This document shows, one piece after another, positions 19,683-29,788 of a stretch of 64,000 nt of DNA (position 1 is its first letter; every line of letters begins with the position of its first letter). The notes beneath the pieces are model-generated. The model saw only the letters and a program-made list of their open reading frames with translations. It searched no databases and had not been told where the DNA came from. Source of the stretch: Paraburkholderia dioscoreae (GTDB lineage: Bacteria; Pseudomonadota; Gammaproteobacteria; Burkholderiales; Burkholderiaceae); the NCBI RefSeq assembly GCF_902459535.1, contig NZ_LR699553.1, forward strand, positions 4,340,001-4,404,000, written 5' to 3'. The translations under genes were made by a program, and so were the position numbers.

Positions 19683-20813
19683 ATGGCGCGAAAGGTGCGA
19701 TTGATGCAAAGCTGGACCGAAGCAAGGCGAGCCCGGACGTGGCGACAGGCCTGCACACTGCTGTTGGCTGGCGCAGCCGTGCTGCTGCCGCTGCGACAAG
19801 CGCAGGCCGCGATGAATTTTTGTGCGGCACCCGCACTGCAAACCAGCGAACGCACGAACGCCGATCCCGGCGTGAAAGCACTGGTCAGCAACGTGCAGGC
19901 GCATCTGAACGACCAGCCGCATGCGCTGGCGAAACTGCATACCGAAGGCACGCTGCCGCACGAAGGCATTTACGACCAGAGCGTGGAAGCGGAGAAAGAT
20001 CTCGACCTGTTGCGCGACGCCGCGCTCGCCTGGCGCGCCACCAGCGACGACCGGTATCTCAAGCTCGTCGACCGCTTGCTGTTCGCGTGGGTCACCACGT
20101 ATCAACCGAGCTTCAATCCTATCGACGAAACCCGTTTCGAAGGACTGATTCTCGCGTACGACATGACCGCGAGCGCGTTGCCGGTGAGAACGCGCAATGC
20201 ATCCATGGCGTTTCTCACGAAACTCGCGAACGGCTACATCGGCCAGATCGACGCGCAGCCGCGGCCGCTCAAAGGCACGTTCAGAAACAACTGGCAGAGC
20301 CATCGGGTCAAACTGATCGCGATGGCCGCGTTCACGCTCGATAACCGCAAAATGATCAACGCGGCGCAGCGTTTGTTCGTCGAGCATATCGGCGACAACA
20401 TCGAGCCGGATGGTTCGACTATCGATTTCAGCGAACGCGACGCGCTGCATTACGTCACCTACGATCTGCAGCCGCTCGTGACAGCTGCGCTGGCCGCGCG
20501 CCGCCATAACCGCAACTGGCTGCCGGAGAAAGGCGCAGATGGCGCCTCGCTGGAAGCCGCGCTCAACTGGCTGGCGCCGTACGCGGCCGGCAACAAGACC
20601 CACGAAGAGTTCGTGCATTCGAGCGTTCCGTTCGACGCAAAACGTCGCGAGGCCGGCTTGCCCGGCTATTCGGGTCAGTGGGATCCGAAGAACGCGACGG
20701 AACTGTTTCACCTGGCGGCGCGCCTCGACGGGCGCTATACGCCGATCGCGCTACAGCTCGCACCCACGCCGCCTGCCTGGCTCGCCGTGTGTCTGCCTCT
20801 GCCGGCGCGATGA
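19683..20813 (+). CDS. Alginate lyase-family periplasmic protein
   Basis: The 376-residue protein begins after CGAGGAG. A Tat-unlike signal peptide (basic start, LLLAGAAVLLPL core, cleavage near AQA) precedes the mature chain. The (alpha/alpha) toroid of the alginate lyase family (PF05426 type) is suggested by NNWQSHRVKLIAMAAF, where Asn-Asn-Trp and His match the usual catalytic region, and by IDFSERDALHYVTYDLQPL with Arg-Asp-Xaa-Xaa-His-Tyr. It should cleave or bind a uronate polysaccharide in the periplasm. It is an odd neighbour for glycine genes; it lies 30 nt before sdaA and may be co-transcribed. Confidence 0.75.
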   Translation: MARKVRLMQSWTEARRARTWRQACTLLLAGAAVLLPLRQAQAAMNFCAAPALQTSERTNADPGVKALVSNVQAHLNDQPHALAKLHTEGTLPHEGIYDQSVEAEKDLDLLRDAALAWRATSDDRYLKLVDRLLFAWVTTYQPSFNPIDETRFEGLILAYDMTASALPVRTRNASMAFLTKLANGYIGQIDAQPRPLKGTFRNNWQSHRVKLIAMAAFTLDNRKMINAAQRLFVEHIGDNIEPDGSTIDFSERDALHYVTYDLQPLVTAALAARRHNRNWLPEKGADGASLEAALNWLAPYAAGNKTHEEFVHSSVPFDAKRREAGLPGYSGQWDPKNATELFHLAARLDGRYTPIALQLAPTPPAWLAVCLPLPAR

Positions 20814-20842
20814 ACCAACTATCTATCAGCAGGGAGCAGTAA

Positions 20843-22231
20843 ATGGCAGTCAGCGTGTTCGACCTCTTCAAAATCGGCATTGGTCCGTCCAGCTCGCATA
20901 CGGTCGGGCCGATGCGCGCGGCGCTGATGTTCGCTCAAGGGCTTGAACGCGATGGACTGCTCGCTGCGACCGCATCGGTGAAGGTGGAGCTGTATGGCTC
21001 GCTCGGCGCGACGGGCAAGGGGCACGGTACCGATCGCGGTGTGATGCTGGGCCTGATGGGCGACGCGCCCGACACAGTGAACCCGGACACGATCGCTGAG
21101 CGGCTGGAAGGCGTGCGTGTGTCCCGCAAGCTGGCACTGCTTGGCACGCACGAGGTGCCATTCGTGCAGAAAGATCAGATTGCGTTCTATCGTCAGGCGC
21201 TGCCCGAGCATCCGAACGGTCTCAAGCTGCGCGCTTACGACGCGCAGGGTGAGACGTTGCGCGAGTCGACCTATCTGTCGGTGGGCGGCGGTTTCGTGGT
21301 GACGGCGGGCGCGCCGAACACGAAGGTGCTGAGCGCCGTCGATCAATTGCCGCACTCGTTTCGCAGCGGCAACGAGTTGCTCGCGCTGTGCGAATCGACC
21401 GGCAAGAGCATCGCCCAGTTGATGTGGGAAAACGAGCGCGTCTGGCATACGGAAGAAGAAACGCGCTCCGGCCTGCTGAAAATCTGGGACGTGATGCAAT
21501 CGTGTGTCGCACGCGGTTGCGGCATCAACAATCCGGACGCCGACGGCAACCTACCCGGCCCTTTCCAGGTGAAGCGCCGTGCGCCGCAGCTATATCGTGC
21601 GCTGTCGGGCAATCCTGAACTGGCGCTGCGCGATCCGCTTTCGATGGTCGACTGGATCAATCTCTATGCGATCGCCGTCAACGAAGAAAACGCCGCCGGC
21701 GGCCGCGTGGTCACGGCGCCGACCAACGGCGCGGCCGGCATCATCCCGGCAGTGCTGCATTACTACACGCGCTTCATGCCGGGCTCGAATCAGCAAGGCG
21801 TGATCGACTTCCTGATGACCGCTGCGGCGATCGGCATTCTGTACAAGTTGAACGCGTCGATTTCCGGCGCCGAAGTGGGCTGCCAGGGCGAAGTGGGCGT
21901 CGCCTGTTCGATGGCGGCGGGCGCGCTCGCCGCAGTCATGGGCGGCACGCCGCGGCAGGTCGAGAACGCCGCGGAAATCGGCATGGAACACAACCTCGGT
22001 CTCACGTGCGATCCGGTCGGCGGCATGGTGCAGATTCCGTGTATCGAGCGCAATGCGATGGCGTCGGTGAAGGCGGTCAATGCGGCACGCATGGCATTGC
22101 GAGGCGATGGCAGTCATTATGTGTCGCTCGACTCGGTGATCAAAACCATGCGCGAAACCGGCGCGGATATGAAGACCAAGTACAAGGAAACGTCGCGCGG
22201 CGGGTTGGCGGTGAATATCGTCGAGTGTTGA
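20843..22231 (+). CDS. sdaA: L-serine ammonia-lyase, iron-sulfur dependent
   Basis: The 462-residue protein starts after AGGGAGCAG. It has the beta domain opening SVFDLFKIGIGPSSSHTVGPM, and the alpha domain with SGAEVGCQGEVGVACSMAAGA and NLGLTCDPVGGMVQIPC, whose cysteines ligate the [4Fe-4S] cluster. It deaminates serine to pyruvate. Glycine cleavage feeds 5,10-methylene-THF for serine synthesis by GlyA, so GcvTHP plus SdaA allow glycine to be used as carbon source via serine and pyruvate. A strong terminator follows. Confidence 0.97.
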   Translation: MAVSVFDLFKIGIGPSSSHTVGPMRAALMFAQGLERDGLLAATASVKVELYGSLGATGKGHGTDRGVMLGLMGDAPDTVNPDTIAERLEGVRVSRKLALLGTHEVPFVQKDQIAFYRQALPEHPNGLKLRAYDAQGETLRESTYLSVGGGFVVTAGAPNTKVLSAVDQLPHSFRSGNELLALCESTGKSIAQLMWENERVWHTEEETRSGLLKIWDVMQSCVARGCGINNPDADGNLPGPFQVKRRAPQLYRALSGNPELALRDPLSMVDWINLYAIAVNEENAAGGRVVTAPTNGAAGIIPAVLHYYTRFMPGSNQQGVIDFLMTAAAIGILYKLNASISGAEVGCQGEVGVACSMAAGALAAVMGGTPRQVENAAEIGMEHNLGLTCDPVGGMVQIPCIERNAMASVKAVNAARMALRGDGSHYVSLDSVIKTMRETGADMKTKYKETSRGGLAVNIVEC

Positions 22232-22262
22232 GTTCTGCACTTCATTGCGTATGACGACAATC

Positions 22263-22288
22263 ACGCGGGCTCTCGGGCCCGCGTTTTT
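22263..22288 (+). terminator. Intrinsic terminator after sdaA
   Basis: ACGCGGGC (22263-22270) pairs with GCCCGCGT (22277-22284) and is followed by TTTTATTT. It ends the gcv-sdaA region. Confidence 0.85.
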
Positions 22289-22446
22289 ATTTGCGCGCCA
22301 CACTGTGCGCGAGCGCCGCGGTTGCGCTGCGCCGTGACAGCGCAGGCGCTGCCGGCGTAAGCTGTCGAAGCGCCCCATCGGCCGGCGTCCGGTCGATGCT
22401 TGCATTCTCACATCGCACTCATGCACTGCCTGGAGGCTTCATCGCA

Positions 22447-24171
22447 ATGTCGCAGCCGAATGCTCCCGTTTCTGTTTCCGGTTCCACCGCCGCTCAAACC
22501 ACCGGCGCGCGTCTCGTCGTCGATGCTTTGCTGACGCACGGTGTCGAACGTGTTTTCTGCGTGCCCGGCGAGAGTTTTCTCGCCGTGCTCGATTCGCTGC
22601 ACGATGAAACCGAACACATCCAGACCATTGTTTGTCGTCATGAAGCGGCCGCGGCGAATATGGCGGAGGCCGTCGGCAAATTGACCGGACGGCCAGGTGT
22701 CGCGATCGTCACGCGCGGCCCCGGCGCCACGCATGCGTCGATCGGCGTACACACCGCGTTTCAGGATTCCACGCCGATGATTTTGCTGATCGGCCAATGC
22801 GCACGCGAGCATCTCGATCGCGAGGCCTTCCAGGAAATCGACTACCGGCGCATGTTCGGTCAGATTGCGAAATGGGTCGCGCAAATCGACGATCCCAAAC
22901 GCATTCCCGAATATCTGAGCCACGCATTTCACACGGCGACATCCGGACGGCCTGGACCCGTCGTGTTGTCGTTGCCGGAAGACGTGTTGAGCGACGTATG
23001 CGACGCCGTGGCCGGCGCGCCGGCGTATCAGCGCATTGCGGCGTCACCTTCTGCGGCACAGATCGAGAAGTTGCGTGGCTTGCTCGAAGGCGCGCAACGG
23101 CCGATGGTGATCGCGGGCGGCAGCGGCTGGACGCCTGCTGCGTGCGCGGACTTTCAACGCTTCGTCGAGAACTGGCAACTGCCGGTCGGCCTCGCGTTCC
23201 GCTTTCAGGACACGCTCGATAACGAGCATCCGAACTATGCCGGCGACGTCGGCCTTGGTATCAATCCGGCGCTGGCGCAACGTATCCGCGAAGCCGACCT
23301 GTTGCTCGCAATCGGGCCGCGCCTGGGCGAAGCGACGACCAACGGCTACACGCTGCTCGACATTCCGAAGACCAGGCAAACACTAGTGCATGTGCATCAA
23401 GGCGCGGAGGAATTGGGTCGGGTGTATGCGGCGGATCTGCCGATCGTCTCCGGCATGCCGGAGCTCGCAGTGCTGCTTGCGGCGTTGAAGCCTTCGTCCG
23501 GCAAACTCGCCTGGTCGGGCGCGGCAGACGAGGCGCATCGCGCGTATCTCGACTGGCGCAAACCGCGCCAGATTCCGGGCGACGTGCAGATGGGCGAAGT
23601 GATCCAGCAGTTGCGCGCGCATCTACCGGACGACGCGATTCTCACCAACGGCGCGGGCAATTACGCGACGTGGCTGCATCGGCACTTCTCGTATCGCCAT
23701 TACCGTTCGCAGCTCGCGCCGACGAGCGGCGCGATGGGTTATGGCGTGCCGGCGGCGATCGCGGCGAAGTCGATGTATCCGCAACGCGCGGTCGTCGCGC
23801 TGGCCGGCGACGGCTGCTTCATGATGTCCGCGCAAGAACTCGCAACCGCGATGCAGTACGACCTGCACGTGCTTTTCATCGTGGTAAATAACAGCCAGTT
23901 CGGCACGATCCGTATGCATCAGGAGCGGCATTATCCGGGTCGCGTGCACGGCACCGGACTCACGAATCCGGATTTCGCGGCGTTCGCGCGTTCGTTCGGC
24001 GCGCATGGCGAGACGGTGGAGCGGACCGAAGATTTTCTGCCTGCGCTGAAGCGTTCGATGGAGGCGAAGCGCGCGGCGGTGATCGAGATTCGCATGCCGC
24101 AGGAAGCAAGCACGCCGGGCGCGACGTTGGAACAGATTCGCGAGCAGGGGAGAAAGATGCGCGGAGAGTAA
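22447..24171 (+). CDS. Thiamine pyrophosphate-dependent enzyme, acetolactate synthase large-subunit-like
   Basis: The start at 22447 follows GGAGG (10 nt spacing) and gives 574 residues. The catalytic Glu is in CVPGESFLAVLD; the ThDP-binding GDG...NN motif is GDGCFMMSAQELATAMQ...VVNN. The three-domain layout fits the POX/ALS/benzoylformate-decarboxylase family. There is no IlvN-type regulatory gene beside it and the sequence is not the housekeeping IlvB, so the reaction could be acetolactate synthesis or another 2-oxoacid carboligation/decarboxylation. Terminators flank it on both sides, so it is monocistronic. Confidence 0.8.
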   Translation: MSQPNAPVSVSGSTAAQTTGARLVVDALLTHGVERVFCVPGESFLAVLDSLHDETEHIQTIVCRHEAAAANMAEAVGKLTGRPGVAIVTRGPGATHASIGVHTAFQDSTPMILLIGQCAREHLDREAFQEIDYRRMFGQIAKWVAQIDDPKRIPEYLSHAFHTATSGRPGPVVLSLPEDVLSDVCDAVAGAPAYQRIAASPSAAQIEKLRGLLEGAQRPMVIAGGSGWTPAACADFQRFVENWQLPVGLAFRFQDTLDNEHPNYAGDVGLGINPALAQRIREADLLLAIGPRLGEATTNGYTLLDIPKTRQTLVHVHQGAEELGRVYAADLPIVSGMPELAVLLAALKPSSGKLAWSGAADEAHRAYLDWRKPRQIPGDVQMGEVIQQLRAHLPDDAILTNGAGNYATWLHRHFSYRHYRSQLAPTSGAMGYGVPAAIAAKSMYPQRAVVALAGDGCFMMSAQELATAMQYDLHVLFIVVNNSQFGTIRMHQERHYPGRVHGTGLTNPDFAAFARSFGAHGETVERTEDFLPALKRSMEAKRAAVIEIRMPQEASTPGATLEQIREQGRKMRGE

Positions 24172-24213
24172 ACGAGTCTTCGCGTGATTGCCGCGTGTAT
24201 CGAAGCGGCAAAT

Positions 24214-24251
24214 AAAAAGCCCTGCGGTTAGATAACCACAGGGCTTTTTTG
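24214..24251. terminator. Bidirectional intrinsic terminator
   Basis: AAAAAGCCCTG and CAGGGCTTTTTT arms enclose an inner GGTTA/TAACC stem. The hairpin separates the convergent ThDP enzyme gene and the Liv-type binding protein gene and can work in both directions. Confidence 0.9.
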
Positions 24252-24309
24252 CACCGGCTGCCGCGTCATATCATCACGCGGCAGCCGGATACTCGAGCAG
24301 GAAAGCGCC

Positions 24310-25458
24310 TTACTTCCCACCCACGCTTTGCAGCGTCGTCCACTTGCCGTCGACAACCTTGTACAGCGTAATACCGCCGTTCTTCAGGTCGCCCTTGCTG
24401 TCGTACGCGAGATTCGCCGACGTCACTGCCGGCATCGAGGTCTTCGCGAGCATCGGCAGGTACTTGGCCGGATCGGTCGAGTTCGCCTTCTTCATTGCGT
24501 CGAACATGGCCATTGCGCCGTCGTAAGCGTACGGCGAGTATGTTTGCACGTCTTCGTTGAAACGCTTCTTGTACTTCGCGACATAGTCCTTGCCGCCCGG
24601 CATTTCTTCCAGCGGCAGGCCGGCGAGCGACGCCACCGTGCCGTTCGCAGCATCACCCGCGATCTGGATGAACGTCGGCGTGTGGACCATTTCGCCGCCC
24701 ATCAGCGGCGCCTTGATGCCCAGTGCCTTCATCTGCTTGACCATCGGTGCCGCTTGCGAATCCGCGCCGCCGTAATAGATCAGGTCCGGTTGAACAGCCT
24801 TCAGCTTGGTCAGGATCGACTTGAAGTCGACAGCCTTGTCGTTCGTATATTCACGATCGACGATCTGGCCGCCCGCTGCCTTCGCTGCCTTTTCGAACTG
24901 ATCGGCCAGACCCTGGCCGTAGGCCGTGCGGTCGTCGACGATCACGATCTTCTTCATGCCCAGGGTCTTCACCGCAAACGTGCCGGCAACCGAACCTTGC
25001 TGCGTGTCGGACGTCATCATGCGGAACGTCGTCTTGAAGCCTTGTTGCGTGTATTCCGGCGCCGTCGCCATTGCGATTTCGGGGATGCCCGCGTTCGCGT
25101 AAATGCGCGAAGCCGGAATCGTGGTGCCCGAGTTGAAGTGGCCGAGCATGCCCTTGATGCCGTCATCCACCAGCTTTTGCGCAACGGTCGTACCGGTGCG
25201 CGGGTCGGCCTGGTCGTCGGCCGAGTCCAGCACGAAGCGAACCTGCTTGCCGCCGATCACCGGCTTGGTCGCGTTCATGTCTTCCACTGCCAGCGTAATA
25301 CCGTTCTGGAAGTCCTTGCCGTAGTGCGCCTGCGCGCCTGTCATCGGGCCGGCAAAGCCGACCTTCACATCTTCCGTCGATTGAGCGTTGGCCGTCCCCG
25401 CCAGCGACATCGCCGCAACCAGTGCAGCGCCTGCCAGCTGTTTCATCTTGTGTTGCAT
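24310..25458 (-). CDS. Branched-chain amino acid-type ABC transporter substrate-binding protein
   Basis: The 382-residue protein has a signal peptide (KQLAGAALVAAMSLAGTANA, cleavage before QST) and the Peripla_BP_6 fold with VKVGFAGPMTGAQAHYGKD and FVLDSADDQADPRTGTTVA. A ribosome binding site AAGGAGAAG precedes the ATG. It is the LivK/LivJ type that delivers Leu, Ile, Val or a related amino acid to a LivHMGF permease. No permease genes adjoin it, so it may use one of the Liv systems at 52.8-64 kb or another elsewhere. It lies 86 nt downstream of putA on the same strand. Confidence 0.88.
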   Translation of the reverse strand: MQHKMKQLAGAALVAAMSLAGTANAQSTEDVKVGFAGPMTGAQAHYGKDFQNGITLAVEDMNATKPVIGGKQVRFVLDSADDQADPRTGTTVAQKLVDDGIKGMLGHFNSGTTIPASRIYANAGIPEIAMATAPEYTQQGFKTTFRMMTSDTQQGSVAGTFAVKTLGMKKIVIVDDRTAYGQGLADQFEKAAKAAGGQIVDREYTNDKAVDFKSILTKLKAVQPDLIYYGGADSQAAPMVKQMKALGIKAPLMGGEMVHTPTFIQIAGDAANGTVASLAGLPLEEMPGGKDYVAKYKKRFNEDVQTYSPYAYDGAMAMFDAMKKANSTDPAKYLPMLAKTSMPAVTSANLAYDSKGDLKNGGITLYKVVDGKWTTLQSVGGK

Positions 25459-25544
25459 AGCTTCTCCTTGGTACCAGGTGTGGATGGAGCGGTTTCGGGG
25501 TCGCCGTACCGCTTCCGTTTTTTTGAGTGATCAGAGAGGTTCGC

Positions 25545-28500
25545 TCAACCGATCGTCATCAAATTCGCATTACCGCCTGCAGCTGCCGTATTCACACTGA
25601 CCGAGCGTTCCGTCAACAGACGCTCGAGCGCGTAGTCCTCGTCGCCGCTTTCCAGCGCGCGTGCCGCGACGCCCTGCACCGACACGATCGGGCCCGGACG
25701 CTTCGCGACTTCCTTCACCAGCGCCAGCAGTTCGTCGCTATCGCCTTCGAACAGCACGGCGTCGAACGGTGTATCGGCGCTCTTCTTCACGCTTGCGTGC
25801 GACTTCAGCGAGGCGGGCAACTGCGACACCAATTGTTCACCCGCCGCGCCTTCGAACAACGCGCGATTGCCCGTAGCCAGCGCCGCGGCAAACTGCACGC
25901 GCGCACCGCTTGCCGTCGACGCGATACACAGCACCGTGCCGCGCGCGCCCAGCGTGTACGTGTTGCGCTCGCCGGTCGGTCCCGACAATACCGCCGTGGC
26001 GCCTGCCGGCACATGCGACAGATAGCCGTCGCAGCGCGCGGCCAGTTGCGGCTCGCGTTCGGTAATCAGCCAGTCGCGGTAAGCCGTCAATGCAGCGGAC
26101 GGATTGTCGCCGTTTTCGGCCGCGCGCGGAACATCCACGACCAATGCCTGCGCGAGCGACTTCGGCAAACCGGCCGGACGCGTGGCGAGGAGCCGCTGGA
26201 GATACAGCGCGCCGCCCGCTTTCGGACCTGTGCCCGACAAACCTTCGCCACCGAACGGCTGCACGCCGACCACAGCGCCGATCACGTTACGGTTCACGTA
26301 GATGTTGCCCACGTGTGCGCGGCTGATCACATGCGCGATCGTTTCGTCGATACGCGTATGGATGCCGAGCGTCAGACCGTAACCGGTCGCGCGGATCTGC
26401 TCGAGCAATTTGTCCAACTGGCTGCGGCGATAACGCACCACGTGGAGCACCGGGCCGAACACTTCACGCTTCAGTTCGTCGATGCTGTCGAGTTCGATCA
26501 GCGTCGGCGCAACGAAGGTGCCTTGCGCGCAACCGTCCGGCATCGGCAGTTGCTCGACCTTGCGGCCCTTCTCGCGCATCGCCGCGACGTGCGCGTCGAT
26601 ACCGCGCTTCGCGTCGAGGTCGATCACCGGACCGACGTCGATCGACAGGCGGTCCGGATTGCCCACGGCCAGTTCGCGCATCGCGCCCGTCAGCATCTCC
26701 AGCGTGCGGTCCGCGACATCGTCCTGCAGACAAAGAACGCGCAGCGCGGAACACCGTTGACCGGCGGAATCGAACGACGATTGCAACACGTCCGCCACCA
26801 CCTGTTCGGCAAGTGCCGACGAATCGACGATCATCGCGTTCTGGCCGCCCGTTTCGGCGATCAGCGGAATCGGCTTGCCGTCCGGATCGAGGCGGCTCGA
26901 TAGCGTCTTGTTGATCAGGCGCGCGACTTCGGTCGAACCGGTGAACATCACCGCGCGGGTGCGCGGATCGGCCACCAATGCGGCGCCGACCGTTTCACCG
27001 TTGCCGGGCAGCAGTTGCACCGCGCCCGCCGGCACGCCGGCTTCGCGCAGAATACGCACGGCTTGCGCGGCGATCAGCGGCGTCTGTTCAGCCGGCTTCG
27101 CGAGCACCGTGTTGCCGGCTGCAAGCGCCGCGGCCACCTGGCCCATGAAAATCGCCAGCGGGAAATTCCACGGGCTGATACACACCACCGGGCCAAGCGG
27201 ACGATGCGTGTCGTTGGAGAACTCCTCGCGAATCTGCGTGGAGTAGTAACGCAGGAAGTCGATCGCTTCGCGGATTTCCGCGACGGCGTTGGCCAGCGAC
27301 TTGCCGGCTTCGCGCACCACGAGGCCCATCAGCGTATGCATCTGCGCTTCGAGCAGATCGGCGGCACGCGCGAGGCAATCGGCGCGCGCATCGACCGGCG
27401 TGGCTTGCCAGATCGGCGCGGCGGCCACCGCGTGTGCCAAAGCGGCGCCCACGTGCTCCGGCGTCGCTTCGACGACCGTGCCGACGAGGTCGCGATGGTC
27501 GGCCGGATTGCGCACGTCGCGCGCGAGGCCTACGGCGATTTCGTTGTCTTCGAGCATCGGCGCGGCGCGCCACGGATGGTGCGCGCTCGCCAGCAGCGCC
27601 GACGACAGCGACGCCAGACGGTGCTCGTTCGACAGGTCGAGACCCATCGAATTGAGGCGCTCCGAACCGTACAGATGGCGCGGCAGCGGAATCTTCGCGT
27701 GCGGCGCGCCGAGCGGGACGATCTTCGAGGCTTCGTCGACCGGGTCGGCTATCAGATCCTTGATCGCGACGGTTTCATCGGCAATACGATTCACGAATGA
27801 CGTGTTCGCGCCGTTTTCCAGCAGACGACGCACGAGGTACGCGAGCAGCGTTTCGTGCGTGCCGACCGGCGCGTACACGCGGCACGGACGGTTCAGCTTG
27901 TCGCGGCCGGTGACTTCTTCGTACAGCGGTTCGCCCATGCCGTGCAGGCACTGGAACTCGTACTGGCCGGGATAGTAGTTGTTGCCCGCGAGGTGATAGA
28001 TCGCCGACAGCGTGTGCGCGTTGTGCGTGGCGAATTGCGGATAGACCGCGTCGGGCGCGCTGAGCAGCTTCTTCGCGCAGGCGAGGTACGACACGTCCGT
28101 ATAGATCTTGCGCGTGTAGACCGGATAGCCTTCCAGTCCGTCCACTTGCGCGCGCTTGATTTCCGTGTCCCAGTACGCGCCCTTCACGAGGCGCACCATG
28201 ATGCGGTGACGGCTGCGGCGCGCCAGATCGATCAGGTATTCAATCACGAACGGGCAGCGCTTCTGATACGCCTGCACCACGAAGCCGATACCGTTCCAGC
28301 CGGCCAGCTCCGGATCGAAGCACAGCGCTTCGAGCAGATCGAGCGAGATTTCGAGGCGATCGGCTTCTTCGGCGTCGATGTTCAGGCCGATATCGTAGCG
28401 GCGCGCCAGGATCGCGAGCGAGCGCACGCGCGGCAGCAGTTCGCTCATCGTGCGTTCCTGCTGCGAACGCGAGTAGCGTGCGTGCAGCGCGGAGAGCTTG

Positions 28501-29474
28501 ATCGAGATGCCCGGGCCTTCGTAGATGCCACGGCCGCCGGCGGCCTTGCCGATCGCATGAATCGCCTGTTCGTACGACGCGTAGTAGCGCTGTGCGTCGG
28601 CTTCGGTTGTGGCTGCTTCGCCGAGCATGTCGTACGAGTAGCGGAAGCCACGTGCTTCGTATTTGCGGCTGTTGGCGAGCGCCTCGGAGATGTTCTCACC
28701 CGTGACGAACTGCTCGCCCATCAGGCGCATCGCCATGTCCACGCCCTTGCGGATCAGCGGCTCGCCGCCTTTGCCGATCAAACGTGTGAGCGCCGACGAG
28801 AGGCTCGTTTCACTATTGGTCGTCACCAGCTTGCCGGTGATCATCAATCCCCAGGTCGCGGCGTTGACAAACATCGACGGCGCCTGACCGACGTGCGATT
28901 TCCAGTCGCCCTTGCTGATCTTGTCGCGGATCAGCGCGTCGCGCGTGGCGCGGTCGGGAATGCGCAGCAGCGCTTCGGCGAGACACATCAGCGCCACGCC
29001 TTCCTGGCTCGACAGCGAGAATTCGTGGATCAGCCCTTCGACGCCACCGCCCCTGCTCTTGGTGCGCAGCGTTTCGACCAGCTTGCCGGCCATCGTCTGC
29101 ACGTCGCCCGCGAGGTTGGCCGGCAAACGCGCCTGACCGAGCAGGAACGGCAAACATTCCGGCTCCGGACGACGGTAAGCGGCCGTGATCGCGGCACGCA
29201 GCACCGATTGCGGTTGCACGTTTTGTGCGAAATCGAGGAATGGGTGCGACGCACCGTCTTCCTCGTGTTCGACCGCGGCGCCCTCGGTCAGATCGGCCGA
29301 GCCCGCCACACCCGACAGCTCGGGCGGCAATTGGCCGTGCTCGATCTTTTCGAGGTACGCGAAGATGGCCTGCTTGATGAGCCAGTGCGGAGTGCGTTCG
29401 AGACGAGTGGCGGCATCTTTCAGCCGGGTACGCAGGAGGTCGTCGACCTTGACGCCAAGGGTGGTGCTAGCCAT
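25545..29474 (-). CDS. putA: Trifunctional proline utilization protein PutA (PRODH + P5C dehydrogenase + DNA-binding repressor)
   Basis: The start at 29474 follows AAGGAA and gives 1309 residues. Domains in order: N-terminal ribbon-helix-helix DNA-binding segment (ASTTLGVKVDDLLRTRLK, about residues 2-45), FAD-dependent proline dehydrogenase in the first half (GARDTLR-free barrel with RLVKGAYWDTEIKRAQ), then the NAD-dependent aldehyde dehydrogenase with Cys in SAGQRCSALRV, and a C-terminal flap. It oxidises proline to glutamate by channelled P5C. RHH-containing PutA proteins repress their own gene when proline is absent; a matching operator is visible upstream. Confidence 0.97.
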   Translation of the reverse strand: MASTTLGVKVDDLLRTRLKDAATRLERTPHWLIKQAIFAYLEKIEHGQLPPELSGVAGSADLTEGAAVEHEEDGASHPFLDFAQNVQPQSVLRAAITAAYRRPEPECLPFLLGQARLPANLAGDVQTMAGKLVETLRTKSRGGGVEGLIHEFSLSSQEGVALMCLAEALLRIPDRATRDALIRDKISKGDWKSHVGQAPSMFVNAATWGLMITGKLVTTNSETSLSSALTRLIGKGGEPLIRKGVDMAMRLMGEQFVTGENISEALANSRKYEARGFRYSYDMLGEAATTEADAQRYYASYEQAIHAIGKAAGGRGIYEGPGISIKLSALHARYSRSQQERTMSELLPRVRSLAILARRYDIGLNIDAEEADRLEISLDLLEALCFDPELAGWNGIGFVVQAYQKRCPFVIEYLIDLARRSRHRIMVRLVKGAYWDTEIKRAQVDGLEGYPVYTRKIYTDVSYLACAKKLLSAPDAVYPQFATHNAHTLSAIYHLAGNNYYPGQYEFQCLHGMGEPLYEEVTGRDKLNRPCRVYAPVGTHETLLAYLVRRLLENGANTSFVNRIADETVAIKDLIADPVDEASKIVPLGAPHAKIPLPRHLYGSERLNSMGLDLSNEHRLASLSSALLASAHHPWRAAPMLEDNEIAVGLARDVRNPADHRDLVGTVVEATPEHVGAALAHAVAAAPIWQATPVDARADCLARAADLLEAQMHTLMGLVVREAGKSLANAVAEIREAIDFLRYYSTQIREEFSNDTHRPLGPVVCISPWNFPLAIFMGQVAAALAAGNTVLAKPAEQTPLIAAQAVRILREAGVPAGAVQLLPGNGETVGAALVADPRTRAVMFTGSTEVARLINKTLSSRLDPDGKPIPLIAETGGQNAMIVDSSALAEQVVADVLQSSFDSAGQRCSALRVLCLQDDVADRTLEMLTGAMRELAVGNPDRLSIDVGPVIDLDAKRGIDAHVAAMREKGRKVEQLPMPDGCAQGTFVAPTLIELDSIDELKREVFGPVLHVVRYRRSQLDKLLEQIRATGYGLTLGIHTRIDETIAHVISRAHVGNIYVNRNVIGAVVGVQPFGGEGLSGTGPKAGGALYLQRLLATRPAGLPKSLAQALVVDVPRAAENGDNPSAALTAYRDWLITEREPQLAARCDGYLSHVPAGATAVLSGPTGERNTYTLGARGTVLCIASTASGARVQFAAALATGNRALFEGAAGEQLVSQLPASLKSHASVKKSADTPFDAVLFEGDSDELLALVKEVAKRPGPIVSVQGVAARALESGDEDYALERLLTERSVSVNTAAAGGNANLMTIG

Positions 29475-29551
29475 GTTTCCTTCTTCGGATACCAGACGAA
29501 TGCGCTGGCAAAAGACTAAAAGTTGGGCGAATCGTACGCTTCCCAATAAAA

Positions 29552-29584
29552 AGGTGCAACCACGTCAGATGCATGGTTGCACCC
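29552..29584. promoter_or_regulatory. Candidate PutA operator in a terminator-like palindrome
   Basis: Arms AGGTGCAACCA and TGGTTGCACCCT face each other across an 11-nt spacer. Each arm contains GTTGCA (29576-29581, and reversed at 29555-29560), the hexamer bound by the E. coli PutA RHH domain. Centres are 21 bp apart, two helical turns. On the minus strand the hairpin also runs into TTTTTATT, so it could terminate antisense or read-through RNA 75 nt before putA. Confidence 0.6.
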
Positions 29585-29788
29585 TACCTGGAGCCCTGTG
29601 CGACGGGGGTTTGCGCGCTGTCGCGGTGCGCGTTGGGACGGCGGTTACGATTAGTACTTTCCCTGGCGTGATTCTTTTTGCTTTTACCCTTATCAGAACG
29701 GGTTGGCGCGCCGTTATACGGAACATAGCGCGCGCGGCCTCCCTGGCACGCACAAAAAGAACGGTACGGGGTTTTGAGGACAGGCGAA

